A DNA stretch of 42,017 nucleotides from Deinococcus sp. Arct2-2 (GCF_004801315.1 NZ_SSNW01000051.1:1-42017); one strand, 5' to 3'; shown: positions 1 through 8,986, numbered from the stretch's first letter. Program-made: numbers and translations. The notes: generated from the letters alone by a model not told the origin.

Positions 1-78
1 TTACAGACGCGCTCTGCTATGCCGCCTGATGCTCCTCAATGGCCAAAGTCGAGCTAAGAAGTGGTTGACTCTTTTAAA

Positions 79-126
79 CAGACCTCACCCCCAGCCGAGC
101 ACAGGCCCAGCGGGGGGTGAGGTCTG
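79..126 (-). terminator. Hairpin, probable terminator of the HU gene
   Basis: A perfect 14-bp inverted repeat (arms 79-92 and 113-126, starting CAGACCTCACC) encloses a 20-nt loop. Read on the minus strand it is followed by TTTAAAAG, a short U-containing tail. It lies about 165 nt beyond the stop of the minus-strand HU gene, so it could end that transcript. A hairpin with related sequence (GGTGGTCTGA) closes the last operon near 41033. I see no gene in 1-289 otherwise. Confidence 0.55.
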
Positions 127-289
127 AAATCCTGGAGGGTCAATCAACTCCCCAGTTGATCGACCGCCGCGCCCTCACTCTAGCGGATCTGCCTGCCACC
201 CGAACTTGACCTTGCCGCACGGCAACGCGTCCAGCCCCCGGCGATTCCTGAACCAACGGTGCCGAAGCATCGGGGGCGTTTCCTAGGGG

Positions 290-637
290 TTAGAGGCTGC
301 TTTTAAGGGTGGTGGCCACCTTGAAGGCCACTTTTTTGCCGGCGGGAATCTGAATTTTCTCGCTGGTGCCGGGCCGCACCCCCGTGCGGGCGGCGGTGGC
401 TTTGACGCTGAGGGTGCCCAAGCCGGGGAGGCCGACCGTCTTCCCGCCTTTCAAAGCGTCCACGATGAACTCAAGCAGGGCGCTGAAGACGTCGTCGCTC
501 TGCTTCTTGGTCAGCGTGGTTTGGTCGGCCATCAGCTCGACCAGTTGGGTTTTGCCGATCTTGGTGCTTTCGGCAGGTGCAGGAGCCGCTTTAGCGGTGG
601 GCTGCTTGACTGAGGCTTTGGCGGCTTTCTTCGTCAT
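290..637 (-). CDS. HU-family nucleoid DNA-binding protein
   Basis: This 115-residue protein has a 25-residue N-terminal tail rich in Lys and Ala, followed by a full HU/IHF fold. That begins [14 protein letters not shown] and contains the arm motif around [21 protein letters not shown] (the usual family motif is RxxRxGRNPxTGExIxIPA). HU dimers bend and compact DNA and often help plasmid replication or repair. The Lys-rich extension is typical of Deinococcus HU proteins from recall. The start is ATG at 637. I see no strong Shine-Dalgarno (SD) sequence, so it may be leaderless or weakly initiated. It stands alone, with no operon partner. Confidence 0.93.
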   Translation of the reverse strand: MTKKAAKASVKQPTAKAAPAPAESTKIGKTQLVELMADQTTLTKKQSDDVFSALLEFIVDALKGGKTVGLPGLGTLSVKATAARTGVRPGTSEKIQIPAGKKVAFKVATTLKSSL

Positions 638-1574
638 GGCGAGAGTGTGACGGTTGGGCCGTCACAATGCAAGGCTGCTCGGGTCAGCAGGCCGCTGCGT
701 CCGGTACAACGTTCAGCGCTCACTGTGGGGACGTGTGGCCTCACCCTGGCGCTGAAGGGGACTCAGATGGGTGCCGTGGTGCTGCAGGCTCACCGGGCCA
801 TCAGCACTGAGCGGGGCAGGGGAGAGGGGTCACCTGGAGACGCGGCACACTGCTGCACTCGCTCCTCAAAGGTTGGGCACTCTGGCAGCGGGTTATTGTA
901 GGAATAATAAATATATAAGGAACTCATTCCTCAGGGAGAAGAGTCACCCGTAAGCGTAGTTCCGCCCGAATGAACACCACAAAATGAAGAGCCACACAGG
1001 AAACCCAAGTGCCCCGCCCCAGCCAACTACTTGAAGACGGGAGAAGGCACAGGGGGGGATTAAATTGTTATTCCCTTGGTGCATCAGATCTCACAGCGCC
1101 CTCTCCAAAGCGGCGTCAGCAGGAGTGCGAGTTCCGAGTTCGTCGAGGCACGAAACGCAGATACAGAGTTTTCGGCCTCAACGTAACCAAATTTGGCTTA
1201 GAGTCGTCCCAGAAGCGTAGGGAGTTCCCCTAATCCACTCGGCACAAGTTGAATCGAGAAGTAGGCTTGAGCCAATGCGGTAGCGGGCAAAAAATGGGCT
1301 GCACTCGCGTGGCTTCAGTGGACAACTTAAATGTTATTCCCCTATAAAATAGAGCCCTGTCTCCCCCTCTCGAGCCTGTCAAGACTGCCAAGACTTCCAG
1401 CAACTTGTCCAGCGTGCCTTCAAAAGCACCTCTGGTCACGACCCTCGCACCTTGCCCTCCATCGGCGCGTTCCGCTTGCAGCGCAGCGCTGTTGATGCGC
1501 CGGTCTACTGTCCCGCCGCTGGGTAAAGTTAGCCTGCTCGAGACTGAGTTACCGGAACCCGGCACAGGCGCTTG
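638..1574. other. Stretch with no recognisable gene
   Basis: Open frames here are short, overlap on both strands and show no family motif. A short AT-rich patch near 898-925 (ATAATAAATATATAAGG) stands out in this GC-rich DNA and could hold a promoter, but no convincing gene follows. The minus-strand frame at 1230-1565 has a plausible-looking stretch (GAFEGTLDKLLEVLAVLTG) that I could not assign. Confidence 0.4.
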
Positions 1575-1689
1575 CCTGCATCACAACCAAATTAGCGTGA
1601 TCAAGCGTGTACGGAGCAGCGCTGGGATCGACATCATCGAAAAGCTTGCATTAGCGTTTGGAGTGCCGGCTCAGGAGCTATTGGCCTGA
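1575..1689 (+). pseudogene. C-terminal fragment of an XRE-type helix-turn-helix regulator
   Basis: The last 34 codons before the stop at 1687-1689 read like the second half of a Cro/CI-type HTH. Approximate correspondence: HHNQISVIKR to the recognition helix (family HxxYISxIERG), then AGIDIIEKLALAF to the helix usually written PSLDTLEKLAKAL, ending GVPAQELLA. The preceding 60 residues in the same frame are low-complexity and unlike the family's first helices. This is therefore a truncated remnant rather than a working repressor. Assignment rests only on the motif. Confidence 0.5.
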
Positions 1690-2016
1690 TCCATTGCCAG
1701 CCGACCGATGCCCGCTCACCACTGACCAACGCCGCATCCCTGTCTCGACGCAGACCGTCCAATTCTCTGCAGCCTCCGGGGATGCCGACACGACGGACAC
1801 CCCTTGTCGAAGATGTTCACAATAACTGTCTCGCACGAAGATGTCTGAAGTGGATAGGATTCAGCGAGAAGATCTTGGAATGAGAGTCAAAACGACCGTA
1901 GGCTTGCCCGGTGACCGGAGCCGCACCACTTTCAGGGGTCACACGAGAGTCGGAACAGAATTTCCCGCTTAGCCCAAATCACCTGGATAAACGTGGTTAG
2001 GAGAGCATCTTTGCCG
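1690..2016. other. Stretch with no recognisable gene
   Basis: No frame with start, SD sequence and protein-like composition was found between the XRE fragment and the phosphotransferase. No repeat or obvious hairpin terminator was seen. Confidence 0.35.
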
Positions 2017-3018
2017 TTACTGATCACTCCAGGTCTGTGGAGGGGTGGTGACGTCTGCTGTGAGTCGAGCGATGGCCCCAATGACACTGGGCAGGGCGTC
2101 CAGCACGAAGTCGAGTTCATGTGGTCGTTCAGCCAAAAACGCCAGATTGTCCAGCGCGGCTAGAGACAGCAGCGCACGAAAATGAAGATCACGGGTGGTC
2201 GGCAAGGGACGAAGCAGGGTATAGCCGTCTAGGAACGCGGCGCGTTGAGCCGATTCCATGTCCAGAGCACTGTGGGCGATGTCGAGCAGATACGGTCCCC
2301 AGCCCAGCCTGCCAAAATCGATCAACCGCAGCTGCTCCCTTTGAACCACAAAGTTTCCAGGATGCGCGTCCCCATGAATTAGACCGTAGCCGCCGGGCAC
2401 CGCTTCGATGGGATCAAGCAAGTCCTGCAAGACGGGCCAAGCCGCCTCAACGACGGCCACTTGATCCGGTGTGACACGCGCGATCCCGAGCGTGCGCTGC
2501 AACGCCTGCCAGGAGCGATCAAAATAGGTCAAGTCGTAGGTGGGACGGTCGAGGTTTGCGAAGGACTCTGCCTGTTCAGCGTGCAGGTGGAGTTGTGCAA
2601 TGAGCTGTCCAGCGTCTTTGGCCTGTTCAGGGGTGAAGGGAGCGCTCAGCGGTTCGCCATCCAGCCAAGTGAGCAGGGTCGCCCACACAGGAGAGGCTTC
2701 TGGCCGCTCCCCCACGGCTTCAACCCAGTGACCGGCTTGACTCCGAATCGGGCGTGGGAAGACGTCAGGAACGACCAGCCACAGATGATCAAGCCAACAC
2801 GCCTCGGCTTGGAGGGCTCTGCTGTCCTGAGCGTGAGAGGTGTGCAAGCGCAAAACGTAGTGGTGGTCATCAAGTCCTCCCACCCGGTAGACCGTGGTGT
2901 CGCTCTGCCCCAGAGGCGTCAAGGCCGCGTCTGGCAAACCGAACAAGTGGAGGGCTTGCTGTGCTCTGACTTCCAGCTGTTCCGAACTCAACACCGTCGA
3001 GGGAGTGGGGAAATTCAT
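2017..3018 (-). CDS. APH-fold phosphotransferase (aminoglycoside/homoserine kinase-like)
   Basis: The 333-residue protein has the APH/choline-kinase fold. The N-lobe contains YRVGGLDDHHYVLRLH (nucleotide-binding strand and Lys/Arg region). The catalytic loop is GLIHGDAHPGNFVV (HGDxHxxN Brenner motif). The metal-binding motif LIDFGRLGWGPYLLDIA follows (the family's IDFDxxxxGPxxxDLA). Members phosphorylate small-molecule or protein hydroxyls using ATP; the substrate cannot be told from sequence. Homology to antibiotic kinases does not imply resistance, because SrkA-like and homoserine-kinase-like members share these motifs. The start is ATG at 3018 with only a weak SD sequence. It is monocistronic. 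Confidence 0.88.
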   Translation of the reverse strand: MNFPTPSTVLSSEQLEVRAQQALHLFGLPDAALTPLGQSDTTVYRVGGLDDHHYVLRLHTSHAQDSRALQAEACWLDHLWLVVPDVFPRPIRSQAGHWVEAVGERPEASPVWATLLTWLDGEPLSAPFTPEQAKDAGQLIAQLHLHAEQAESFANLDRPTYDLTYFDRSWQALQRTLGIARVTPDQVAVVEAAWPVLQDLLDPIEAVPGGYGLIHGDAHPGNFVVQREQLRLIDFGRLGWGPYLLDIAHSALDMESAQRAAFLDGYTLLRPLPTTRDLHFRALLSLAALDNLAFLAERPHELDFVLDALPSVIGAIARLTADVTTPPQTWSDQ

Positions 3019-3366
3019 GATGGAACGCTAGCAAGCAGGGGGAGAGGTGTCGATTCGCTGGATGGCGGATGGTGTCGAGGTGAGGTATACCCCAACTGGA
3101 CGTCAAAAATCCAGCTCGAATCTGTCCAAATAGGGTCGAATTTCTGGTTTCCTGACGCAGCCTATTTCAACTCTCAGAGTCCAACTGGACAGATCAACCT
3201 CTTAGCGGGAAATTCTGTTCCGACTCTCGTGCAACCCCTTTCAGCATGACGGAAACAGATGTCTCGGTGTGGACATTGGTCTGACTTACACATCAGCCCA
3301 TCAGTCGACATGGGCTCTTCATCAAATCACTCCTGCAGAGCAGCATCCCAGTCCACGAGCAGGACT
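3019..3366. other. Intergenic stretch with a repeated CCAACTGGAC word
   Basis: No convincing coding frame is present. The decamer CCAACTGGAC occurs twice about 90 bp apart (near 3092 and 3181), inside comparatively AT-rich DNA upstream of the phosphotransferase. These copies could be operator half-sites or leftovers of an element, but nothing supports a specific role. Confidence 0.3.
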
Positions 3367-3777
3367 TCAATGGCACAGGCGGCCTTCCTGCCGCGCCAGC
3401 ACCCGCAGCGCATAGGCGACGGCCGAGAGCAGCATCGCAGTGGTGGTTCCCCCATCCAACCCCAGATACGCCGCTGAGTGCAAGGCGTGATAGGCCGCTG
3501 GCAGTGGTTCATCACGCTCTGCGACCAAGCGCTCGTACCAGCCTTGCCCCAGCGCTGGCAAATCCAAGAATCGTTCCCCTGCCAGAGCTGCGACGTCTCC
3601 CGCGTGCCGATCCACTTCAGCAGCAAACGCCAACAGGATCTCCCGAGTCGGCTGGGTGTGATGTAACGCTGGCGCAAATTCCACCGCCGCCAATACCTGC
3701 AAGGTCGTTGCCACACACGTCTCAAAGGCCTGCTGATTGTGCAGCTGGAAGTGGGGAGCTTGAGGTACGGCCGTCAT
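3367..3777 (-). CDS. Hypothetical protein, mostly helical
   Basis: I do not recognise this 136-residue protein. From the start chosen here (MTAVPQAPHF) it is soluble, Ala/Leu-rich and free of transmembrane segments. It has one Cys near residue 21 and another at the penultimate position. Its C-terminal part, LGLDGGTTTAMLLSAVAYALRV, looks like a packed helical hairpin. The ATG at 3777 is directly preceded by GGAGGGG on the minus strand, unusually close. An upstream ATG at 3861 would add 28 residues and is the alternative. It appears monocistronic. Function unknown. Confidence 0.45.
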   Translation of the reverse strand: MTAVPQAPHFQLHNQQAFETCVATTLQVLAAVEFAPALHHTQPTREILLAFAAEVDRHAGDVAALAGERFLDLPALGQGWYERLVAERDEPLPAAYHALHSAAYLGLDGGTTTAMLLSAVAYALRVLARQEGRLCH

Positions 3778-4526
3778 CCCCTCCAGCATGGCGCAGCCCG
3801 CAAAAAGGGTCAAGGTTAAGTGATCGCAGATGGCCTGCAGATGAACCCCTCCGAATAACACAGAGGGTTTACAGCTCTATCACCTGAGACAGTCTCGCGA
3901 ATTCGTGAACGGTTTGATTGGGTGCTCAGAGCCCAAAGAGTGCACCCGGCAACCGAGAAAACTCTTCTGAAAGAGAATGAAAACGCAAGATTGAAGTTCA
4001 ACGCTTGACAGGGTCCCAAGCAGCGGCAAGGCTTCGGCAGCTGAATGCTCCAAGGCAGCCCGCACTGTGGACACCTGTTCTGCCGTCAAACCATGCAATG
4101 CTGCCACGGCCGCCCGCCGTTGAAGGCGCCCGACTCAGCGCAAGCCTAGCAACACGCCCTGCGTTTCACGGGCATCCTGCGGGCCACGCAACTCACCTTC
4201 TGAGCCAAGAAGAAGGGGGCGTTTTCTGCTTTGGAGTGACCTTGCTGGGCATGCTAGGGGTTCACTCGCTTCAAAACCCCAATTGCTGAAATGGCGCACC
4301 GCATCCACCGAAACAGGTAACGTATCGGGGCCGCCCAGTTGCCAGCCGCTCATCCACTGGCCGCAGGCCCGTAAGGACAGCAACCTAGAGAACACCCACG
4401 CGGCGAGAACGGCGAAGGCGACGACGATTCACGCAGAAAACATAGCTGAGTGGGCCTTTCAGGACGTGGAATGAGGAAGGGGGACAGGAAGTTATTCTGC
4501 TCGTTGAAACCCACTCAGGCCGAAAA
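3778..4526. other. Gene-poor stretch with possible minus-strand remnants
   Basis: Several short minus-strand frames look partly protein-like. One at 4107 begins MAALHGLTAEQVSTVRAAL and runs cleanly for about 33 residues to near 4009, then loses protein character. Another covers 4135-4395. Neither has an SD sequence plus a complete domain, and neither matches a family I know. The simplest reading is decayed coding sequence truncated by rearrangement. Confidence 0.3.
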
Positions 4527-4904
4527 TCATTTGATCCAAGGTGGGCTGGCCTCCTCGCCTGTTTCACGGAACAACTGCATTCCGGCGGGAGAAATGATCA
4601 GCCACTCGGCGTTGGCATCCCCGGTATTGTCCACGCGGTGCACAGTGTGGGCAGGCACGATGAGCGTATCGCTGGGAGACAGTTCGACACTCTGATCACC
4701 GCTGGTGACCGTGACCCGACCTGCGAGCATCACCATGATTTCTTCGCGGTTTTGGACATGGGGAGGATTGAAGCCGCCGGGGGTTTGACGCTGCCGAACG
4801 ACGGTTACGTCAGTGGCCCCGAGCCGGGGAGTCGCGAGACTGGTACCGTAGTTCCCGTTCGGGGTTTCCATGGCCTGTGTGTCTCCAGCGCGGATAGTGA
4901 TCAT
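4527..4904 (-). CDS. Single-domain cupin protein
   Basis: This 125-residue protein has one conserved beta-barrel cupin domain. Motif 1 is GGFNPPHVQNREEIMVMLAG (G-x5-H-x-x-x-x-E form, with one His kept and Asn where a second His is usual). Motif 2 is SPSDTLIVPAHTVHRVDNTG (P-x2-H-x3-N). Stand-alone cupins of this size bind metals or small ligands, and many are regulators or isomerases; the exact role is open. ATG 4904 has a good SD sequence (AGGAGG, 5-nt spacing); an upstream ATG at 4937 is less likely. It is divergent from the MarR gene across 75 bp, so that regulator probably controls it. Confidence 0.85.
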   Translation of the reverse strand: MITIRAGDTQAMETPNGNYGTSLATPRLGATDVTVVRQRQTPGGFNPPHVQNREEIMVMLAGRVTVTSGDQSVELSPSDTLIVPAHTVHRVDNTGDANAEWLIISPAGMQLFRETGEEASPPWIK

Positions 4905-4951
4905 TTGAGCCTCCTGGTGATGCCTGCTGGGGCACAACCATCACTATAGTA

Positions 4952-4960
4952 AGGTAACCT
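4952..4960. promoter_or_regulatory. Candidate MarR operator (AGGTAACCT)
   Basis: AGGTAACCT is a perfect odd-length palindrome (AGGT-A-ACCT) in the middle of the 75-bp gap between the divergent cupin and MarR genes, beside a TATAGT word that could be a -10 box. MarR dimers commonly bind such palindromes over divergent promoters. Assignment rests on position and symmetry only. Confidence 0.4.
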
Positions 4961-4979
4961 GTCCATTTAGACAAGGGGG

Positions 4980-5456
4980 ATGACTAGTTTGCAAGACGTA
5001 CCCAACACCACGACCCTAGAGCAAGCCCGCCAGCAACACATTGGCCGTCTCCTGCACCGCGCCGCCCGCGCTTACAACGTCCTGGCCCTCGAAAAACTTC
5101 ATGCCCAGGGGCACACCGTATTGAGCCTCGCCCACACCAATCTGCTGCCCCACCTCGATACAGAGGGTACCCGCATTGTCACCCTGGCTGAGCGCGCCGG
5201 AATGACCAAACAGGCGGCGGGGCAACTGGTGACCGAGCTAGAAGCCCACGGTTACGTCGAGCGCCAACCTGACCCCGTGGACGGACGGGCTACCCGCGTG
5301 CAGTTCACGGCGGCAGGATGGCGGTACCTGCTGGACGCACAGGAAGTCAAACGTGCGATTGAAGACGAGTATCAAACCGAACTGGGACAACTGCTGTGGG
5401 AACAGCTCAACGAGGCGCTCCATCGCCTTTTGGGCGACGGCTCTCCTTCCCGCTGA
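4980..5456 (+). CDS. MarR-family transcriptional regulator
   Basis: The 158-residue protein has the MarR winged-helix plan. An N-terminal dimerisation helix is followed by an HTH (TLAERAGMTKQAAGQLVTELEAHGYV, approximately residues 67-92) and the wing DPVDGRATRVQFTAAGWRYL (family DPxDxRxxxVxLTxxG). A C-terminal helix completes the dimer interface. Such proteins usually repress a neighbouring gene and release DNA on binding a phenolic or oxidant. The divergent cupin gene 75 bp away is the likely target. The start ATG 4980 follows AAGGGGG with very short spacing. Confidence 0.92.
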   Translation: MTSLQDVPNTTTLEQARQQHIGRLLHRAARAYNVLALEKLHAQGHTVLSLAHTNLLPHLDTEGTRIVTLAERAGMTKQAAGQLVTELEAHGYVERQPDPVDGRATRVQFTAAGWRYLLDAQEVKRAIEDEYQTELGQLLWEQLNEALHRLLGDGSPSR

Positions 5457-5585
5457 TTCCAGCACCCAGTGTCCACTCCCCGGCCAGATGGCAGCGCCTG
5501 AATCTCAAGCTGGATACCCCTAAAGTCGCCGTCTATCAGAAGACCCGTGTGCCCGGCAGCTCAGCCCACAGCGTCTGCCCACACC

Positions 5586-6119
5586 TTACTGTTCAACGCG
5601 GCCCGGCCCCCGCCGCTCCTCTCGCAAGAGAGCATGCGCGCTCCTCCGCTGCCAGGTGTTCAGCATGCCTTCGCCGTCAAGTCGCCGGCCGCGTGCTGCC
5701 AGCTGCGACCAGTCGTCCAGCAATCGCACGCTCTGCATCCGCGACAGCATATACCACGCAAAAAACCCCAACCGCAACACCCACCCCACCAGACCCGTGA
5801 ATTGCACACCGTTCAGTTCCGTTACTCCCCGCCCCACCCCAACGCTCGCCGCCTGGCCCAGCCCGCCGTATGAAAAGTGGCGCAATGGTCGCCCCTGGAT
5901 AGACCGCGCAGCATTGGCCCCGGCCCACAGCACGTTCGTCGGGCAGACCCCACCCGACGGGCGCGCCACGCCCGCCGCGTCCCCACCCACAAACACGTCG
6001 TCACGGCCACCCACCCGCAAAAACTCATCCGTGACAAGCTGGCCCTGTTCATCGCGCGGCATCTTAAGAGTGTCCGGCAACACGCCAAACACCACACCCG
6101 CCGTAAACAGCGTCGGTCT
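5586..6119 (-). pseudogene. 5'-truncated FAD-dependent oxidoreductase (NDH-2-like)
   Basis: The readable frame starts just after a stop at 6120-6122 and gives TLFTAGVVFGVLPDTLKM, then VGGRDDVFVGGDAAG. That is the second Rossmann/FAD-contact region of type II NADH dehydrogenase-like pyridine-nucleotide-disulphide oxidoreductases (family motif VFAxGDxA). It continues through a normal C-terminal half (residues VLRLGFFAWYMLSRMQSVRLLDDW, membrane-anchoring amphipathic region) to the stop at 5586. The N-terminal FAD GxGxxG and NADH-binding domains are missing, so it cannot be catalytic. The break at about 6120 has no IS end that I recognise. Confidence 0.75.
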
Positions 6120-6571
6120 TCAACCTGTTGAGCACCAACGTGACTCACGGAAAGAAGGTTCACGCCACTGATGGGAAGGGTGGCGTGAGTGAAACACCAC
6201 GCCGGCACCCGCAGCCCTTGAACTGAACAAGACGAGCCGCGAGACAGCCCAAAGGAGCGCGGCAGTGCCATATGGGAGCGTGTAACACCCCTCTGTCTTG
6301 CGACGAGGCTGCCTGAGCAGGTGACTTTATCCGTCTCCGTTTCAGTCAACGCTATCGAGGTTTGTGTGGGAAGGGCTGAAGTTTGTGCCTTTGGGGTCTG
6401 GCCTATAGACACTTGTATGGAGATTTGGGTGACACTGCAGGTAACGGCTCAATCTTCTGACACGTGCTGGTATCCAGGTCCCCCGCCTTAAGGAGTCATC
6501 CACCACCACAAAGGGCCATTTTTCACTCAACTTCTCGAAATTCTTCGCGGGGAGACGGCAGATGGGGGCCG
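6120..6571. other. Pre-origin region with an inverted repeat and one distal iteron
   Basis: No gene is evident. It contains a perfect 9-bp inverted repeat (TCACGCCAC at 6160-6168 with GTGGCGTGA at 6180-6188). An isolated full iteron (ATCGAGGTTTGTGTGG) lies at 6354-6369, about 200 bp before the main array. Degenerate iteron-like words (GAAGTTTGTGCC, ACTTGTATGG) lie between 6378 and 6420. The distal copy could serve in handcuffing or copy control. Confidence 0.5.
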
Positions 6572-6804
6572 TCGAGGTTTGTATGGGCCGGCCAAAACAC
6601 TATCGAGGTTTGTGTGTTTCTCTATCGAGGTTTGTGTGGAAAAGCTATCGAGGTTTGTATGGGCGGCTAACGAGGTTTGTATGGGCCGGCCAAAACACTA
6701 TCGAGGTTTGTGTGTTTCTCTATCGAGGTTTGTGTGGAAAAGCTATCGAGGTTTGTATGGGCTACCTATCGAGGTTTGTATGGAAAAGCACGAGGTTTGT
6801 GTGG
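6572..6804 (+). repeat. Iteron array of the replication origin (10 copies)
   Basis: Ten direct copies of the 16-bp word ATCGAGGTTTGTATGG (or GTGTGG/GTGTGT at the end) begin with CGAGG at 6573, 6604, 6626, 6649, 6671, 6702, 6724, 6747, 6770 and 6791. Spacings are 31, 22, 23, 22, 31, 22, 23, 23 and 21 bp, close to whole helical turns, so all copies face the same side of the DNA. Such arrays are binding sites for plasmid Rep proteins. The array sits 167 bp upstream of the repA gene and has the same orientation. Confidence 0.93.
6573..6762 (+). repeat. 98-bp tandem duplication inside the iteron array
   Basis: Positions 6573-6664 are identical to 6671-6762 (92 bp, offset 98). Each unit holds four iterons with the same 31/22/23 spacing pattern. 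The array therefore grew by duplicating a block of four, followed by the final iterons at 6770 and 6791. Perfect identity implies a recent event or active homogenisation. Confidence 0.93.
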
Positions 6805-6970
6805 CGTAGAGACCTGCATACCAGCGCTACGACGTTGCATATCGGTTTTTGGCCGGTCTCCTTGATGATGTTGATTCTTTGATGATTTTCAATCAGGCGA
6901 AAACCAAAAAATAGGGCACACACCGTGAAAGTGCTTTCCTGTAAACTGACCCATCTGTTGAGGAGGCTCT
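6805..6970. other. AT-rich segment between iterons and repA (candidate unwinding region)
   Basis: This is the most AT-rich part of the origin (TTGATGATGTTGATTCTTTGATGATTTTCAATC and AAACCAAAAAATAGGG, both interrupted by C/G only rarely). It lies directly between the iterons and repA, where iteron plasmids usually melt. It must also hold the repA promoter. I did not find a clear DnaA box. Confidence 0.5.
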
Positions 6971-8335
6971 GTGGCACGACCGGCAAAAGAGACCCTAGAA
7001 CGACGCGATGAGTACAACCGCGCCCAAATGGGCATGATTGCCGCCTGCAAAGACTGGGATCGTCAAGAACACCGCGTCCTGATCGTGCAAGGTGATCGCA
7101 AGCGCGAAATGATTGCCAAGAGTGGTGAAATCTTGCCTTACGGCCAAGATTCAGACATTATGATCGCCATCACCACGCTGTTTGCAGAAGCTGGGTGTCC
7201 AGAGAACAACACCATCTTGACCAGTGCCTATGCGATCTTGGCCCGCGCCAAACTGCCTGCCAATGGGCAGCTGTACCGTAAGCTCCCCACTTCGCTCAAG
7301 CGGTTACGGGCCGCTGTCTACACCTTTAAGCAGGGGTACTGGAGTGCGGCCCGACAGCGTTGGACGAACGATGTGGATGATTTCCAATTTATTGTTCGCT
7401 TGAGGTTCCGGGACACTGAAGACTTCAGTGGTGAAGCGGAGATTGAGGCTGACGCGCCCATCTTGATTGAGTTCAGCACGCAATTTGCAGAGCAGATCCG
7501 CAAAGGCTATGTTCGGACGGTCGATGAAAAGTTGCTCGGGCAACTGAAACAGCCAACCGTCCGGGCCCTGTACCATTTTTTAGATTCTTACGCGGTAGAT
7601 CCAGAATCGGGCCAACGCCTGCTGTCTTTAAATTTCCGGTTAACCGACTTGTACGCCACGTTGGGTTTGGTGGGGCGCTCGGACAGCAACTTTGAGCGGT
7701 TGCGCCGGATGTACCGCGCGTTGATCGAGAAAAAGTATCTGGCTGACGTGGTATTGCAGGGCAGCGGCGAGGCTCTGGCGGTCACGTTTGTATTTGGTAC
7801 GAATGCCCGTGAGGCCGATCCTACTCTGGTCGAGGCTTTGACTACAGAAGGCTTGGTGATCGGCGTGGCCCGGAACCTGGCTCTTAACCATCCCGAACGC
7901 GTACTGAGCGGCATTGCTTACGCCCGTTGGTATCACACCGAAGTGAAGATCGTGAAAAACAAGCCTGCCCTGATTCACGACGTCATTACCAATCCTGAAA
8001 AATACGCCCGCGAAGCCAAGACTCTGGTTGCTGTCGTCACGCCGCCGCCAGCGGTGCCGCTCCCCGATCCAGAGCTGGAACTGCTGGAGGCCGAGCAAGA
8101 ACTGCGGCGCGAACGGGAAACGTGGTTCGCCCGTCCCGCCTCAGAACAAGTCGACTTGCTGCACCGTAAGCTGACCCTCTTCGGAGCTAAGCTGACCCCC
8201 ACCCAAGCGGAAGCCTTGGTACAGGGCGGGGCCGACACTTTTGAGCTGCAACGGCAAGTCATCTTGGCGACGGCACGTCACGAGGAGCGTCAGCACGTGG
8301 TTGACGCTGCACTCAGGCAACTTCAAGGGGTCTGA
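6971..8335 (+). CDS. repA: Plasmid replication initiator protein (RepA-like)
   Basis: The 454-residue protein starts at GTG 6971 with a strong SD sequence (AGGAGG, 5-nt spacing). It resembles the replication initiators of Deinococcus plasmids from recall. Residues 40-75 contain LIVQGDRKREMIAKSGEILPYGQDSDIMIAITTLF, typical of the replication initiator protein A type. This is followed by winged-helix-like segments (TSLKRLRAAVYTF; TVRALYHFLDSYA; LRRMYRALIEKKYL). The C-terminal 90 residues are Glu/Leu-rich and probably helical. Rep would bind the ten iterons just upstream to open the origin. No parA or parB lies in the window, so partition functions must be elsewhere. Confidence 0.88.
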   Translation: MARPAKETLERRDEYNRAQMGMIAACKDWDRQEHRVLIVQGDRKREMIAKSGEILPYGQDSDIMIAITTLFAEAGCPENNTILTSAYAILARAKLPANGQLYRKLPTSLKRLRAAVYTFKQGYWSAARQRWTNDVDDFQFIVRLRFRDTEDFSGEAEIEADAPILIEFSTQFAEQIRKGYVRTVDEKLLGQLKQPTVRALYHFLDSYAVDPESGQRLLSLNFRLTDLYATLGLVGRSDSNFERLRRMYRALIEKKYLADVVLQGSGEALAVTFVFGTNAREADPTLVEALTTEGLVIGVARNLALNHPERVLSGIAYARWYHTEVKIVKNKPALIHDVITNPEKYAREAKTLVAVVTPPPAVPLPDPELELLEAEQELRRERETWFARPASEQVDLLHRKLTLFGAKLTPTQAEALVQGGADTFELQRQVILATARHEERQHVVDAALRQLQGV

Positions 8336-8362
8336 TCGGAGCGTTGGAGTGCCGGCAACAGG

Positions 8363-8403
8363 TTAAGCCCAAGTCTTCAGTCACACGTTTTTACAGGGCT
8401 TAA
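8363..8403 (+). terminator. Inverted repeat downstream of repA
   Basis: TTAAGCCC (8363-8370) pairs with GGGCTTAA (8396-8403) around a 25-nt loop containing TTTTT. It begins 27 bp after the repA stop. The stem is short and no U tract follows it, so a terminator role is only possible. It may instead mark the end of the element whose IS6-type remnant follows. Confidence 0.3.
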
Positions 8404-8500
8404 TCTGGTGAAAGCGTCAACTTCCGACGGGGAGGATCAACCACAAATCCGCATCCTGGGGTTGTATTGCTTCAACTAGATCGGGGCCGGCTGACCTGCC

Positions 8501-8908
8501 GTGACTGACCTGAAACCAAACTACCACCGGTTCAAGGTGACGATCATTCAGGATTCAGTTTGGCTGTACCGCCGCTTTCCCTTAAGCTCCCCGGACGTCC
8601 AAAAATTGCTGTACCAACGCGGTTTCCACGTAAGCCACGAGGCGCTCCGCGAGAGGGATATCCAGCTCGGCGGCATCCGACACTGATTCTGGAGGGCCGT
8701 GGACGAGCACGGTTTCGTGCTTGACCGTCTCCAACAGCACCGGGCTACGGACGCTGCACAGACCTTCCTGATCCGACTCTTGGGTGAAGAGGACGTCCCA
8801 CAGGTCATTCATACCGGGTCAGCTGTAGGGGTACGAATGACCTTGAAGCCGTCTGGCAGACTGGCATGCCAACACCGAGAAGTCCCCTGGATCAGGCGCC
8901 TAACAGTT
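8501..8908 (+). pseudogene. Degraded IS6-family transposase
   Basis: The first piece (8501-8686) contains VWLYRRFPLSSPDVQKLLYQRG and VSHEALRE, matching the N-terminal HTH of IS6-family transposases (usually WLYxRFPLSxRDVxELLxxRGxxVSxExxRRW). The second piece, in another frame from about 8699, contains VDEHGFVLDRL, HRATDAAQTFLIRLL and PQVIHT, corresponding to the first DDE block (VDExGxVLDxLLxxxRDxxAAxxFxxRLL). The linking region with the first catalytic Asp and the C-terminal Glu block are absent. It is an inactive scar between repA and the amidase. Confidence 0.75.
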
Positions 8909-8986
8909 TGAATCTAATGGGAACAGTTCCTTTGGGCTATGGAATCCATCTGGCCTAGCCAGATCATCCAGTGTCATGCGCCAGCC

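Noticed and set aside
1..60. tRNA-like words on the minus strand (AGAGCGCGTCTGTAA)
   Set aside because: No D-loop, T-arm or acceptor stem can be completed before the window edge.
2017..3018. Calling the APH-fold protein an aminoglycoside resistance gene
   Set aside because: The shared motifs only show kinase fold; the substrate region is not diagnostic and no resistance context surrounds it.
6562..6882. Open frame of repeated RFVW/RGLYG residues over the iterons
   Set aside because: It is the translation of the iteron DNA; three overlapping frames look the same.
6872..6887. TGATT-N6-TGATT in the AT-rich origin segment
   Set aside because: The 11-bp spacing matches the promoter family, but no TANGST box lies at the required distance on either strand and the segment is simply AT-rich.
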